From Aliidiomarina sedimenti (GTDB taxonomy: Bacteria > Pseudomonadota > Gammaproteobacteria > Enterobacterales > Alteromonadaceae): 64,000 nt of DNA. Both the position numbers and the translations under genes were made by a program. The notes below the pieces were generated by a model. That model saw only the letters and a program-made list of their open reading frames with translations, searched no databases and was not told the DNA's origin. The stretch covers positions 186,001 through 250,000 of the forward strand of contig NZ_PIPN01000004.1 in assembly GCF_003986955.1 (NCBI RefSeq). Direction: 5' to 3'. Positions 1 through 7,681 of this stretch are shown here, piece by piece (positions within the stretch are counted from its first letter, which is position 1; the number at the start of each line of letters is the position of its first letter).

Positions 1-946
1 TGCCGATCCCGAGCAGGAGCGTCAGAGTACCCAGCGCCATCAGCGTCGAGTAGGCCAGCAGTTTTTTAAGGTCAGTGTTGCGCAGGGCCAGAAATGCCCC
101 GGTTAACATGGTGAACGCGCCCACGCTGGTGAGTACCGTTATCCAGAGTTCAGTGCCACCCAGCTCTGGCTGTAAACGCGCTAATAGATAGATGCCCGCT
201 TTAACCATGGTCGCTGAGTGTAAGTAAGCGCTAACAGGTGTCGGCGCTGCCATTGCATTTGGCAACCAGAAATGAAACGGGAACTGAGCTGATTTGGTGA
301 ATGCGCCGATTAACAGACACACCATCATGCCCACATACAGCGGGTGCTCGGTAAGCACCCGGGAGCTGTTGAATATATCCTGCAGCGAGTAACTGCCGCC
401 CGCGCTGCCCAGCATAACCAGGCCGGCAAGCAATACCAGGCCACCGCCCGCAGTTACTATCAGGCCCTGCAAGGCGGCCTTACGCGCTTCAGCGCTTTGG
501 TGGTTGAAGCCAATTAACATGTACGAGGTAATACTGGTGAGTTCCCAGAAGACAAACAGGGTAACCAGGTTATCCGCGAGCACCAGGCCCAGCATCGAGG
601 CCATGAATGCGAGCAGTATCACCAGAAAACGATTGAGGTTTTCATGGCCTTTCAGGTAGGCCCCTGCGTAGAGCACGATAAAGGTACCGATACCGCAGAT
701 AAGTAAGGCAAACAGCAACGAGAGACCGTCGAGCATCATATCAAAGCTGATGCCCAGACCAGGAACCCATTGCATCTTATGGATGATCACTTCACCGCCT
801 GCCACAGCCGGGATATGCATCGCAAACCAGATGGTCAGGGCGGCCGGAACTAATGCCAGCACGTTAGCCGACTGGCCGTGCAGCCTGTTGTACAGCCACG
901 GCGTTAAGGCGGCGGCTAGGAAAATAACCAATACAGCTAATTGCAT
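1..946 (-). CDS. mrpA: Na+/H+ antiporter subunit A (MrpA/MnhA), 3' part beyond window
   Basis: Inner-membrane proton-translocating subunit of the multisubunit Mrp Na+/H+ antiporter, homologous to the NuoL/M/N antiporter subunits of complex I. The first 315 residues are present; the gene runs off the left edge. The translation is a series of hydrophobic helices. It carries the two hallmark stretches of the proton-conducting family: FWELTS with the glutamate near residue 135, and [13 protein letters not shown] with the lysine near residue 218, followed by [18 protein letters not shown] (about 234-251). MrpA usually has 750-1000 residues and is the first gene of the operon, so the other mrp genes probably lie to the left. 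The ATG at 946 is the natural start because no upstream in-frame extension looks coding. It could in principle be a related NuoL-like subunit, but the N-terminal layout fits MrpA best. Confidence 0.85.
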   Translation of the reverse strand, partial: MQLAVLVIFLAAALTPWLYNRLHGQSANVLALVPAALTIWFAMHIPAVAGGEVIIHKMQWVPGLGISFDMMLDGLSLLFALLICGIGTFIVLYAGAYLKGHENLNRFLVILLAFMASMLGLVLADNLVTLFVFWELTSITSYMLIGFNHQSAEARKAALQGLIVTAGGGLVLLAGLVMLGSAGGSYSLQDIFNSSRVLTEHPLYVGMMVCLLIGAFTKSAQFPFHFWLPNAMAAPTPVSAYLHSATMVKAGIYLLARLQPELGGTELWITVLTSVGAFTMLTGAFLALRNTDLKKLLAYSTLMALGTLTLLLGIG

Positions 947-1083
947 TGTGAATCCTGTTAAAGCTCAATTTCGAATGAAAACTAAAGGTTCAATCGCTTA
1001 ATGTTATTAAGTTACCACAGAAAAAAATTCCGGGTAAAGGATATCTAACGATACTGCCCCCGGAAATAGCGCCCTAAAACGTG

Positions 1084-1089
1084 TATAAT
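1084..1089 (+). promoter_or_regulatory. probable -10 box ahead of the small membrane protein gene
   Basis: A perfect TATAAT lies about 50 bases upstream of the likely ATG at 1140. No good -35 hexamer is visible at the usual spacing, so the assignment rests on the -10 alone. The surrounding 947-1139 gap between two diverging genes holds nothing else recognisable. Confidence 0.4.
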
Positions 1090-1139
1090 ACGCCCCGGTT
1101 TTACATTTCTATGTGTTCAGAAGAAAGGTAGTTGTACGT

Positions 1140-1460
1140 ATGGTTGGTTGGACGATTGCAGTTGTTGTAGTACTGGTAGCCTTATATTTCCTGTTGTTCG
1201 GGTCCAACGCAATTGCCGTGCTGGCAATCAGGGGCGACCAGTGTAAAGTGGTGAAAGGCTCCTTTAGCCCGGCCTTTCAGCGTGAGGCAGAACGTTTGCT
1301 AAAAGGGGCGAATGGCAAGGTCAAAGTCGAGCCGGAACACAATTATATGGTGCTTAAATTCGAAGGTGACTTTAGCGAGCAACAGCGTCAGGCCCTGACG
1401 AATATCTTCCCGCATGAGAATTATCGTTCTGCCTGCTCCGCATTTAAGAAATTTCGTTAA
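1140..1460 (+). CDS. small single-pass membrane protein, DUF3634-like
   Basis: A 106-residue protein of unknown function. From the preferred start it has a hydrophobic helix at about residues 5-30, then a soluble C-terminal domain with the pattern 'GxxxxVVKGSFSPAF' and a basic tail ending FKKFR. This layout (N-terminal anchor, about 75-residue cytoplasmic domain) and the length resemble the DUF3634 family of marine Gammaproteobacteria; the family match is from memory. Translation could begin at an upstream ATG (1113), which would add nine basic residues. The ATG at 1140 is preferred because an AGAAAGG motif lies upstream and the transmembrane helix then starts close to the N-terminus. It is divergent from mrpA and appears monocistronic. 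Confidence 0.6.
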   Translation: MVGWTIAVVVVLVALYFLLFGSNAIAVLAIRGDQCKVVKGSFSPAFQREAERLLKGANGKVKVEPEHNYMVLKFEGDFSEQQRQALTNIFPHENYRSACSAFKKFR

Positions 1461-1497
1461 CGCATCTTATCTCCGCCAGGTCGCAGTGACCTGAATG

Positions 1498-1521
1498 ACG
1501 GGGACCATACGAGGTCCCCGT
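1498..1521. terminator. 9-bp perfect hairpin between convergent genes
   Basis: Arms ACGGGGACC (1498-1506) and GGTCCCCGT (1513-1521) are separated by six bases. The hairpin sits between the stop of the small membrane protein gene (1460) and the stop of the convergent lipoprotein gene (1529). It has no T-run on either side, so intrinsic termination is uncertain; it may be a transcript-end stabilising stem. A weaker 6-bp stem precedes it (1477-1493). Confidence 0.45.
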
Positions 1522-1528
1522 AGGAGCA

Positions 1529-2113
1529 TTAAGGCGTCATATTTGCCCGGGCTGCATCAAGCTCTTGATTCGATTTTTCCATCAGAAACTCCTGATAAAG
1601 CTCAGTGTCATCAGTCATTTCTGCTTCTGCTAACAGCCGCTGAACGTTTTCTTCATAGCCTTTTTCATTTAGTCCGACCAGAACGTACACGCCGCCAGTT
1701 GGAGTCTGTACGGTATGATAAATACGGGTATAGGTCAGCTGCATCGAGGTAACGGTTCGCTGCACACGCTCAATATTTGCCGTGGACAGGTTACGCCCGT
1801 TAACGGTCTGTTCATCAACCAGCGACTGCAGACGGCTGTTGACGTGGGTGCTGAAGTTTGCGGCAATTTGCGCCCGCGCTTCTGCGGCGGCAGCATCAGT
1901 CATGACGCCCATGCCAGAGCCTAAGCGCGGTGAATAACCAACGCCCTGGATCCAGATACCTTCAACCGGTGCATAACAAACCCAGGCCGGAGCGCTGGTG
2001 CGAGGAGCATCGGGGAACATGCAGTTTTCGTAAGAAAGCTGACTATCAGGGGAGCTGCTACAACCGATCAGTAAGGCAACAGCTGGCAACGCGAGTAAGG
2101 TCTTTTTTAACAT
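1529..2113 (-). CDS. LPP20-family outer-membrane lipoprotein
   Basis: A 194-residue secreted lipoprotein. The N-terminus has a lysine-rich start, a hydrophobic stretch and a lipobox (LIGC, cysteine at residue 18), followed by SSSPDS, which lacks an Asp at +2 and is therefore compatible with outer-membrane sorting. The middle of the protein (ATDAAAAEARAQIAANF-type stretch, about residues 70-95) is the signature of LPP20-like lipoproteins, in which a small alpha/beta domain begins with an Ala-rich helix. Members of this family in Vibrio and Helicobacter are surface or flagellum-associated; nothing near this gene points to a specific role. It is transcribed alone, 81 bp downstream of the dGTPase-like gene on the same strand. 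Confidence 0.7.
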   Translation of the reverse strand: MLKKTLLALPAVALLIGCSSSPDSQLSYENCMFPDAPRTSAPAWVCYAPVEGIWIQGVGYSPRLGSGMGVMTDAAAAEARAQIAANFSTHVNSRLQSLVDEQTVNGRNLSTANIERVQRTVTSMQLTYTRIYHTVQTPTGGVYVLVGLNEKGYEENVQRLLAEAEMTDDTELYQEFLMEKSNQELDAARANMTP

Positions 2114-2194
2114 AATTATCTACCGCTCAAGTGACGAGTAAGTGGTTAGCTTAAGTTTTTTGTAAAGATCCGTCTAGCAGTTCAGTCGATTGAT

Positions 2195-3490
2195 TTAAAA
2201 AAGGTTTCGGTGCATCCGTTCTGCATAGTCGTCGGTCATCCCGGCGATATAGTCGCAGAGCACCCGATCTGCGGCGCTTTGCCCTGCCTGGTTAAATGCT
2301 TCCTGCCAGCGGGCGCGGGTATTTCGCGGTAGCAAACGGGTCGGCTCAGTGTGAAACGCGGTAAACAGGTTTAGCAGCATATTCTGGCTGCGGTAGCGCA
2401 ATTGCTGAATGTCAGGCTGATTAATCACGCATTCGAAGACCACGCCCTTTAACGCATCCAACAGCTGACGTTCTGCTGTGGGCAAGGTCACGTTGTAGCG
2501 TAACAGGGGCTCCTCTGCCTCTGGCAGGACATCTTCGACCCGCACGCAGGTGACGAATATATTGACCAGCGCGCCGATCGCATTCTTGCGCTGATGGTGG
2601 CTGGTTGAAAATAGCTGAGTTTCAAGTTCGCGTAGCAACGCCCGTAAACCGGGCTGCAGCGCTTCGATCAACGAATCCATATGAGTCTGCCACTGATGCT
2701 GGCTCAGTGTGCCGGTTACCACGGCGTCTTCCAGATCATGCACACCATAGGCAATGTCATCGGCCAGCTCCATCATCGACGCATCAAAGGACTTATGCAG
2801 CGACCGTTGCCACGGGCTTGCTTCAAGAGTCTGGGTCTGCTGAAACACGGCACGGTCATTCTGATTCAGCGGCGCAAGCACCCAGTCGAGAATATCTGCA
2901 TCCTCTGCAAAAATCGCTTTGGCGGGCTTCCATTTTCCGAGTGCTCCCGGGTTGTTTTCATCCGCCGGTAACGGCAGGTCCGGCATCACCACCGGGTATT
3001 TCAACAGCCCAAGCAGGGTGCGTCGGGTTAAGTCCATGCCATATTGCTCATGGTACGCTTCCAGTCGCGCCACGATCCGAAATGTCTGACCATTGCCTTC
3101 AAATCCGCCTGAGCGCAGCATTTTGAAGTTCAGCGCGGTTTCGCCCCCATGACCAAAAGGCGGATGGCCAATATCGTGAGCCAGGCACAGGGCTTCCATC
3201 AGGTTCTCGTCCGGCAGCAGAGCCCGTTCGAACTCATTGCCCTGATGGCGCACATGGTTGATCAATGACGAGCCAATCTGAGCGGCTTCCAGTGAATGGG
3301 TAAGGCGGGTCCGGTAAAAGTCATTTTCGCCCACGTTCATAATCTGAGTCTTGGACTGCAAGCGACGAAAGGCGGCGGAGTGGAGTACGCGGGCACGGTC
3401 GCGCTGCCAGGCGGTGCGCATGTCACCGCTGCGCTGCTTATTGGGGCCTGAGCGTCTATCTTGCCAAACGGGATTACTCAGATCAGTCAT
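2195..3490 (-). CDS. dGTPase-like HD-domain dNTP triphosphohydrolase (type 2)
   Basis: A predicted dNTP triphosphohydrolase that cleaves a deoxynucleoside triphosphate to deoxynucleoside and triphosphate. The 431-residue protein has the HD-domain metal ligands: H65 in TRLTHSLE, H105-D106 in AHDIGHPPFGHGG, and a distal aspartate in LADDIAYG. The N-terminal 'ARVLHSAAFRRLQSKTQ' is the conserved family opening. The sequence is shorter than, and clearly distinct from, the canonical Dgt encoded at 16.8 kb, and fits the 'dGTPase-like type 2' subfamily. The start at 3490 is chosen because GCAGGA lies 8 bases upstream; the frame stays open to 3550 but without a ribosome site. The preferred nucleotide substrate cannot be read from sequence. 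Related enzymes restrict phage by dNTP depletion, but there is no defence context here. Confidence 0.85.
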   Translation of the reverse strand: MTDLSNPVWQDRRSGPNKQRSGDMRTAWQRDRARVLHSAAFRRLQSKTQIMNVGENDFYRTRLTHSLEAAQIGSSLINHVRHQGNEFERALLPDENLMEALCLAHDIGHPPFGHGGETALNFKMLRSGGFEGNGQTFRIVARLEAYHEQYGMDLTRRTLLGLLKYPVVMPDLPLPADENNPGALGKWKPAKAIFAEDADILDWVLAPLNQNDRAVFQQTQTLEASPWQRSLHKSFDASMMELADDIAYGVHDLEDAVVTGTLSQHQWQTHMDSLIEALQPGLRALLRELETQLFSTSHHQRKNAIGALVNIFVTCVRVEDVLPEAEEPLLRYNVTLPTAERQLLDALKGVVFECVINQPDIQQLRYRSQNMLLNLFTAFHTEPTRLLPRNTRARWQEAFNQAGQSAADRVLCDYIAGMTDDYAERMHRNLF

Positions 3491-3602
3491 GCTATTTCCT
3501 GCTTCATCAGTTAGTGCGCTCATGCTACCGAAGGGCGCGGTGGTGAGCAATCAACAATGGCCCGCATTAGCCCGTTTTCATCCGTTACTTTCTGCTCAAC
3601 TT

Positions 3603-3611
3603 TGGTATAGT
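3603..3611 (+). promoter_or_regulatory. probable extended -10 promoter element
   Basis: TGG followed directly by TATAGT gives an extended -10 motif (TGnTATAnT) about 33 bases before the ATG at 3644. The -35 region is poor, as is common for extended -10 promoters. It would drive the DUF4199 gene and diverges from the dGTPase-like gene. Confidence 0.4.
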
Positions 3612-3643
3612 CCAAACAGAATAATAACATTTGAGGCACAATC

Positions 3644-4135
3644 ATGTGGTGGCATAAATACTATACCGAACTAAAGTGGACTGGCATTTTCGTCAGTGCA
3701 CTCCTGCTATGGATGTTCGCCGAGCGAATGGTTGGCCTGCACTCTGTTCATGTTGCACACCACCCGCTGTATACCAGTTTGTTCGCGATCGTCGCCGTGG
3801 CTATTTATATTCTGGCGCTGCGCGAAAAGCGGGAGCGGGCCTACAACGGTGAGATGAGCTGGCAACAGGGCTTCCACTGTGGGCTGCGCATCAGCGTCCT
3901 GGTCGCGGTGTTAAGTCCGTTGCTGCAATGGATTATTCATCGTCTGATTAGCCCTCACTTTTTTACCAATGCGGCAACCCATGCGGTGCAAAGCGGGAAG
4001 ATGACGCCAGCGGAAGCCGGTCAGTATTTTGACCTCAGTAGTTATATCATTCAGGCCACTATAGGCGCGCTACTGATGGGTGTCATTACCTCTGCTTTGG
4101 TGGCCTTTTTTGTGCGCAGTCGTCGACCTGATTAA
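3644..4135 (+). CDS. DUF4199 family inner-membrane protein
   Basis: A 163-residue integral membrane protein of unknown function. Hydrophobic segments are visible at about residues 12-28, 42-58, 78-98 and 135-157, giving four predicted helices. A polar segment between helices 3 and 4 contains HFFTNAATHA and 'MTPAEAGQYFDLSSY'. The four-helix layout and the spacing with a long third loop match the DUF4199 family. TTGAGG upstream of the ATG is a reasonable ribosome site. The stop codon overlaps the end of the convergent diflavin reductase gene by four bases, so the two messages must overlap. No catalytic motif is evident. Confidence 0.65.
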   Translation: MWWHKYYTELKWTGIFVSALLLWMFAERMVGLHSVHVAHHPLYTSLFAIVAVAIYILALREKRERAYNGEMSWQQGFHCGLRISVLVAVLSPLLQWIIHRLISPHFFTNAATHAVQSGKMTPAEAGQYFDLSSYIIQATIGALLMGVITSALVAFFVRSRRPD

Positions 4136-5499
4136 TAAATATCACGCAGGTAGCGCTGTTGAGTCTGCAAGATGGTGACGACTGCCGGGCCTAACAGGCT
4201 ATGCAGGCAGGCATCCACTGACTCGCCGAGACCAGCAGCACTGCCGCAAACATAAATGCAGGCGCCGCGCATCAGCAAATCGCGGAGCCGTTGCGGGTGT
4301 GCCATGAGTGCATCCTGGACGTAGCAAAATGGCTGTTCAGGACTGCGCGAAAAGCAGGCGTCCCAATGACCCAGCGTACCGTCATCACAGGCATCCTGCC
4401 ATTGCTGCCATAGCGGCAGGTCAAATCGCGCGTCGCGCTCGCCAGTAATTAGCCAGTCGCCCTGCACACCGGCCTGTTGTCGATATTGCAGCAGCGCACG
4501 AACGCCTGCCAGGCCACTGCCAGCGCCTATCATGATCACAGGGGTGTGGACGCTAAGCCTGGTTAGCGCAAGGCCTGACTGGATGCGGATGAGGATCTCG
4601 CTCCCGCCGTCCACGCGCTCCGTCAGCCAGTGGGAGCCAACCCCCGGAGTCCCATCCGTGCGGGTGACCTGACGAATAATAAGTTCAAGTTGGCCAGACC
4701 CCTGACTGTCATAGTTGGCGACACTGTAGCTACGTTGTTCGCCATTGGGCAGTTGCACCTGAGCAATATCCCCAGGCTCGAAGCGCAGCGGTGAGGGACC
4801 AAGCGCACTCATCCGCACCAGGTAAAGGCTGGGGTTAGGGCTTTGTGGGTTGAGTTGTTCGCGGTGCAGTAACCGACAGGACAGCGCTGTTGTAGTCTGG
4901 CTTTCGACCAGCTGAAACTGATGTTGCAACTGCTGCTGCCACTGTTGCAATGCACTTGACGCCTGCCGGTCGACTTCGATGACGGGCCACAGGCGAGCGG
5001 CGCCGGCGTGTTGCAATGCCTGGTCCAGACAGTGGCCAAAGGCACAAAAGTTGGCGTAGTGGCGATCACCCAATGCCAGTACAGCATAACGGAGCTGGCT
5101 CAGCTCAGGCCAGCGGTTGCCGGTCGCCGATGCGTTCAGCGGATTGCGACCTAAGTGGTCACGAACAAATGCCGTTGCATGATCCGGTGCGACGCCGTCG
5201 CCAAAGGTACTCACCACAAAAAGCGCGACTTTGCATCCGGCAAGTGTCTGCGGGCTAATCTCGTCAAGCGCATACAAACGAGCCGCAGGGGACTGAGCCG
5301 TCGTATTGAGTTCACGGGCGTCGTTAAACTGTTGCAGATAGCGTTCAGCCAGACGCCGTGCGGTACCGCTTTGGCTGGCATAAACCAGAACAATGTCGTG
5401 CTGCTCTGAGGCCCCGGCAAGTGAAGGACGCTGGCGCAGCCACCACAGGCTGGCCAGAGTCCAAATCACCGTCAGCGCGCTGGCGTAGGCGATTTCCAT
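4132..5499 (-). CDS. membrane-anchored diflavin (FMN/FAD) reductase of the iron locus
   Basis: A 455-residue NADPH-dependent flavoprotein related to the sulfite reductase alpha subunit and cytochrome P450 reductase. In order it has an N-terminal membrane anchor (about residues 3-21), a flavodoxin domain with the FMN loop SQSGTA (about 43-48) and STFGDG (about 97-102), an FAD domain with RSYSVANY, and an NADPH domain with GAGSGLAGVRALL and YVCGSAAGLGE near the end. The flavodoxin domain would transfer electrons to a partner. As the last gene of a Fur-controlled operon (3 bp after the DUF4198 gene) it most likely feeds electrons to ferric-iron reduction; this is inferred from context. No connecting domain or haemoprotein partner for sulfite reduction is encoded nearby. 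Confidence 0.8.
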   Translation of the reverse strand: MEIAYASALTVIWTLASLWWLRQRPSLAGASEQHDIVLVYASQSGTARRLAERYLQQFNDARELNTTAQSPAARLYALDEISPQTLAGCKVALFVVSTFGDGVAPDHATAFVRDHLGRNPLNASATGNRWPELSQLRYAVLALGDRHYANFCAFGHCLDQALQHAGAARLWPVIEVDRQASSALQQWQQQLQHQFQLVESQTTTALSCRLLHREQLNPQSPNPSLYLVRMSALGPSPLRFEPGDIAQVQLPNGEQRSYSVANYDSQGSGQLELIIRQVTRTDGTPGVGSHWLTERVDGGSEILIRIQSGLALTRLSVHTPVIMIGAGSGLAGVRALLQYRQQAGVQGDWLITGERDARFDLPLWQQWQDACDDGTLGHWDACFSRSPEQPFCYVQDALMAHPQRLRDLLMRGACIYVCGSAAGLGESVDACLHSLLGPAVVTILQTQQRYLRDIY

Positions 5500-5502
5500 A
5501 GC

Positions 5503-6345
5503 TTACTCCGGTAACACTTCCAGGGTTACCGCATAGCTGCCGCGACGGCTGGTAGCCGGTGCTGGCGCACGCTCGTCCTGATAGCTGGCTTCGAGCCAGT
5601 ACATGCCAGGCTCTGTCCATTGCACCTCAAAGCGGCCTTCGCTGTCCGTGGTAAATTCAGTTTCCTCTTGCTGGTTGCGGTAACGCGCGCCATCTTTGAT
5701 TAAAATCACCTCTGCAGCAGATGCAGGCTCGCCGTCAATCATAAGCTGAAACTGCGCCGTTTCGCCGTTGAACAAGTCATTAGGATGGGTGTGAAAGACC
5801 ATTTCCAGGCCTTCACCCGTCGGTGCGATGGTCTGCTGGGTCGGTGCACCAGCGGTGACGAAGGTTTCGATTCGGCGTGACATCAAGCCGATCTGAACAT
5901 TCTCAGCGTCGTCCGGAACCGCGTCACTAATTGCTGCATCATTGTGTGGCTGACCGCGGCCGGGGAACATGCCGCGCGAACCGTCGCTGTTCTGCCAGCG
6001 GGCAGTCATGCCCCTCGATGCAGAGGCAATTCGATAGGTACCAGGCTCTGCCAGCGTTAGATCAAAACTGGTGCGAAAGCGCCCCGTGTGCAGGTTTTGC
6101 AGTTCAACCTGCGCACCCTGATTATTGTGCGCTTCAAGACTATCGCTGCGCAGCGCATGATAGTCCGCAATGAAAATAGAGTTAGAAATGGCGCCGTCGA
6201 TGGTGACCATGGGTTCGTCGCCTGCCAGTACGGTGCTTTGCGGTAGCAGCCAGGCACGGTGGGCGAACGCCGGGGCACTGATGACGCTGGCGCAGACCGC
6301 CGCGGCCAGCAAGCCGTGCTTGAATACTGAGGTATTAATTTTCAT
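5503..6345 (-). CDS. DUF4198 periplasmic metal-uptake-associated protein
   Basis: A 280-residue exported protein. The signal peptide covers roughly residues 1-27 and ends SAPAFA, so cleavage would leave a mature N-terminus beginning HRAWLLP. An N-terminal His followed by a WLLP-like motif is characteristic of DUF4198 proteins, which accompany metal transport genes. Two beta-rich domains follow: the C-terminal half, with LFNGETAQFQLMIDGEPA and TTDSEGRFEVQWTEPGMYWLEASY, looks like an Ig/transthyretin-type carboxypeptidase-regulatory fold. The frame is open further upstream (to 6402), but the ATG at 6345 has GGAG 8 bases before it and starts the signal peptide, so it is preferred. It lies between the DUF2271 and diflavin reductase genes of the Fur-regulated operon. 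It probably binds or passes on metal in the periplasm, but no function is established. Confidence 0.75.
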   Translation of the reverse strand: MKINTSVFKHGLLAAAVCASVISAPAFAHRAWLLPQSTVLAGDEPMVTIDGAISNSIFIADYHALRSDSLEAHNNQGAQVELQNLHTGRFRTSFDLTLAEPGTYRIASASRGMTARWQNSDGSRGMFPGRGQPHNDAAISDAVPDDAENVQIGLMSRRIETFVTAGAPTQQTIAPTGEGLEMVFHTHPNDLFNGETAQFQLMIDGEPASAAEVILIKDGARYRNQQEETEFTTDSEGRFEVQWTEPGMYWLEASYQDERAPAPATSRRGSYAVTLEVLPE

Positions 6346-6379
6346 AGTGATCACTCCGTTAGTAAAAGTAGACAGGTGT

Positions 6380-6910
6380 TTAATGAGCATGCAGGCGCAC
6401 ACGACCTAACTCATGCTCTCCTTGTTGTTCCTGAAGAAGCCCTGCGTCAGCAGGCCAGCTAAAGGGTAAACGCAGGTGTTCGCGACCACCGACTTCGCGG
6501 GCGGCTTCAATATGAAGGATGTAGTCACCGCGCTCTAATGCCTGCAAAGCGGACTCGCGGACGCTGATTGAGTGGTTGCCTGGTGCCCGGGTAGCGCCAC
6601 TGACACCGTCGACCGGTAAATCGAGCTGACGACCGGAGCGGCGCCACCACTGGCGTAAATCAGGCAGCCATTTATGACCTTCCTGATTGGCCATGGCGGT
6701 GTCGTACCAGACTTCGATGTCGCTCACCCGTTGCTGGTGAGGGTCACTGACCCAGATTGCGATATAAGGACGGTGATATTCGGCGACACTGAGGCGGGGA
6801 ATTTCGACTTCGACAGTCAGACTTGTGTCTGCCTGAGCGGCAGGACTCATCAGCAGGACTAAGCTGCTTAACACGGCAAAGATTACGGCAAAGGTTGTGA
6901 CTGAACGCAT
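6380..6910 (-). CDS. DUF2271 exported protein of the iron locus
   Basis: A 176-residue periplasmic protein. A signal peptide (about residues 1-27, ending AAQA) is followed by a beta-rich domain with 'RPYIAIWVSD', KWLPDLRQWWRRSGR, DGVSGATRAPG and HIEAAREVGGREHLRLPFSWP, which is the recognisable pattern of DUF2271. Genes of this family are usually found with PepSY and DUF4198 genes in iron-responsive clusters, as here. The C-terminus ends HELGRVRLHAH, leaving a histidine at the tail. It follows the PepSY gene by 24 bp, and 34 bp separate it from the preferred DUF4198 start, which supports one operon under the Fur boxes at about 7.6 kb. The biochemical role is unknown. Confidence 0.75.
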   Translation of the reverse strand: MRSVTTFAVIFAVLSSLVLLMSPAAQADTSLTVEVEIPRLSVAEYHRPYIAIWVSDPHQQRVSDIEVWYDTAMANQEGHKWLPDLRQWWRRSGRQLDLPVDGVSGATRAPGNHSISVRESALQALERGDYILHIEAAREVGGREHLRLPFSWPADAGLLQEQQGEHELGRVRLHAH

Positions 6911-6934
6911 AAGGACTCCTTGTATATGGCATTT

Positions 6935-7561
6935 TCAGCTGTGGTTGGTAAGTAATAAAAGAACAATGGGGACGAGTAACCCCAGAGTGGTGAGCGGCCA
7001 GGTCGCGCGACGGGTACGCTGCTGACGTAGCAGCAGCCATAAACCTGTTAGCGCGAAAATGACACAGAACAAGGCCACCAGGTCAATAAACCACGACCAG
7101 GCGACGCCGGTATGGCGCCCTTTATGCAGATCGTTCAAGTAGGCAATCAGGCCACGCGAGGTTTGTTCGTAAACCAGTTGTTCACTGTACATTTCAAGAC
7201 TCAGCCAGGCGTCGCCCCCGGGACGCGGCAAGCTCAGGTAAAGCTCATCCTCATACCATTCGATATCTGCCTGTTGCCCTGCGCTCAGGCGCAGTGAGGT
7301 TAGTTGTCTGATAATCGCCTTCAGCTCTGCCGTTACCTTTTCCGCGTTGAGGCTCTCCTGCAGGGCGGTCAGTTGTGTTTCATTGAGTTGTATTTCGACA
7401 CTGGTGGTACGAGGCGTGGCTTCAATTGAGCCAGCATGGTTGAGGGTAAAGCCGGTGACGGCAAAGAGTAGTAATGCCGCCAGGCAGACCGCCGAACTGA
7501 CCCAATGCCACTGGCGAAGGCTCCCCAATGAGAAGCGTTTATGTGTCGGGGGAATCGTCAT
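6935..7561 (-). CDS. PepSY-associated membrane protein of the iron locus
   Basis: A 208-residue inner-membrane protein. One helix lies at about residues 22-42 (AVCLAALLLFAVTGFTLNHAG), a periplasmic PepSY-like domain spans about 45-140, and two helices follow (about 145-170 and 180-204). 'GFTLNHAG' and 'LHKGRHTG..WSWFIDLVAL' are hallmarks of the PepSY_TM family, whose larger members (PiuB/FoxB-like) are siderophore reductases. This is the short form. The frame extends to 7609, but that extension overlaps the Fur box nearest this gene, so the ATG at 7561 is used. It is the first gene of a four-gene, iron-controlled operon and a plausible membrane partner for the diflavin reductase encoded three genes downstream. 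Confidence 0.75.
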   Translation of the reverse strand: MTIPPTHKRFSLGSLRQWHWVSSAVCLAALLLFAVTGFTLNHAGSIEATPRTTSVEIQLNETQLTALQESLNAEKVTAELKAIIRQLTSLRLSAGQQADIEWYEDELYLSLPRPGGDAWLSLEMYSEQLVYEQTSRGLIAYLNDLHKGRHTGVAWSWFIDLVALFCVIFALTGLWLLLRQQRTRRATWPLTTLGLLVPIVLLLLTNHS

Positions 7562-7578
7562 CACACTAAGCAAACCTA

Positions 7579-7597
7579 AATGAGAATTGTTATCAAA
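7579..7597. promoter_or_regulatory. Fur box (PepSY-proximal)
   Basis: The core TGAGAAT-T-GTTATCA (7581-7595) matches the 7-1-7 inverted-repeat Fur consensus TGATAAT-N-ATTATCA with three mismatches. It lies just upstream of the PepSY start and about 85-100 bp from the TonB receptor start, so it could repress the leftward operon. Confidence 0.7.
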
Positions 7598-7613
7598 AAG
7601 TGCTTGCAAGTTT

Positions 7614-7632
7614 AATGATAACCATTATCATT
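7614..7632. promoter_or_regulatory. Fur box (strong, central)
   Basis: AATGATAACCATTATCATT is an almost perfect Fur site: TGATAAC-C-ATTATCA differs from the 7-1-7 consensus at one position. It sits 49 bp upstream of the TonB receptor ATG and about 53 bp from the preferred PepSY start. One Fur dimer or dimer pair here would control both divergent transcripts. Confidence 0.9.
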
Positions 7633-7681
7633 CGCAACATATTTTTATTCTCTCTCATAAAAAAGTTGCAGGAGCACATTA

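Noticed and set aside
1477-1493. 6-bp hairpin CAGGTC/GACCTG as a terminator
   Set aside because: Short stem, no T-run; the adjacent 9-bp hairpin is a better candidate.
2605-3126. Open frame of about 170 codons on the + strand inside the dGTPase-like gene
   Set aside because: Antisense to a well-conserved gene, low-complexity basic/proline-rich translation, no ribosome site. It is a shadow of codon bias.
7562-7609. Longer start for the PepSY protein
   Set aside because: It would overlap the Fur box nearest the gene and the promoter region; the family start and membrane helix position favour 7561.
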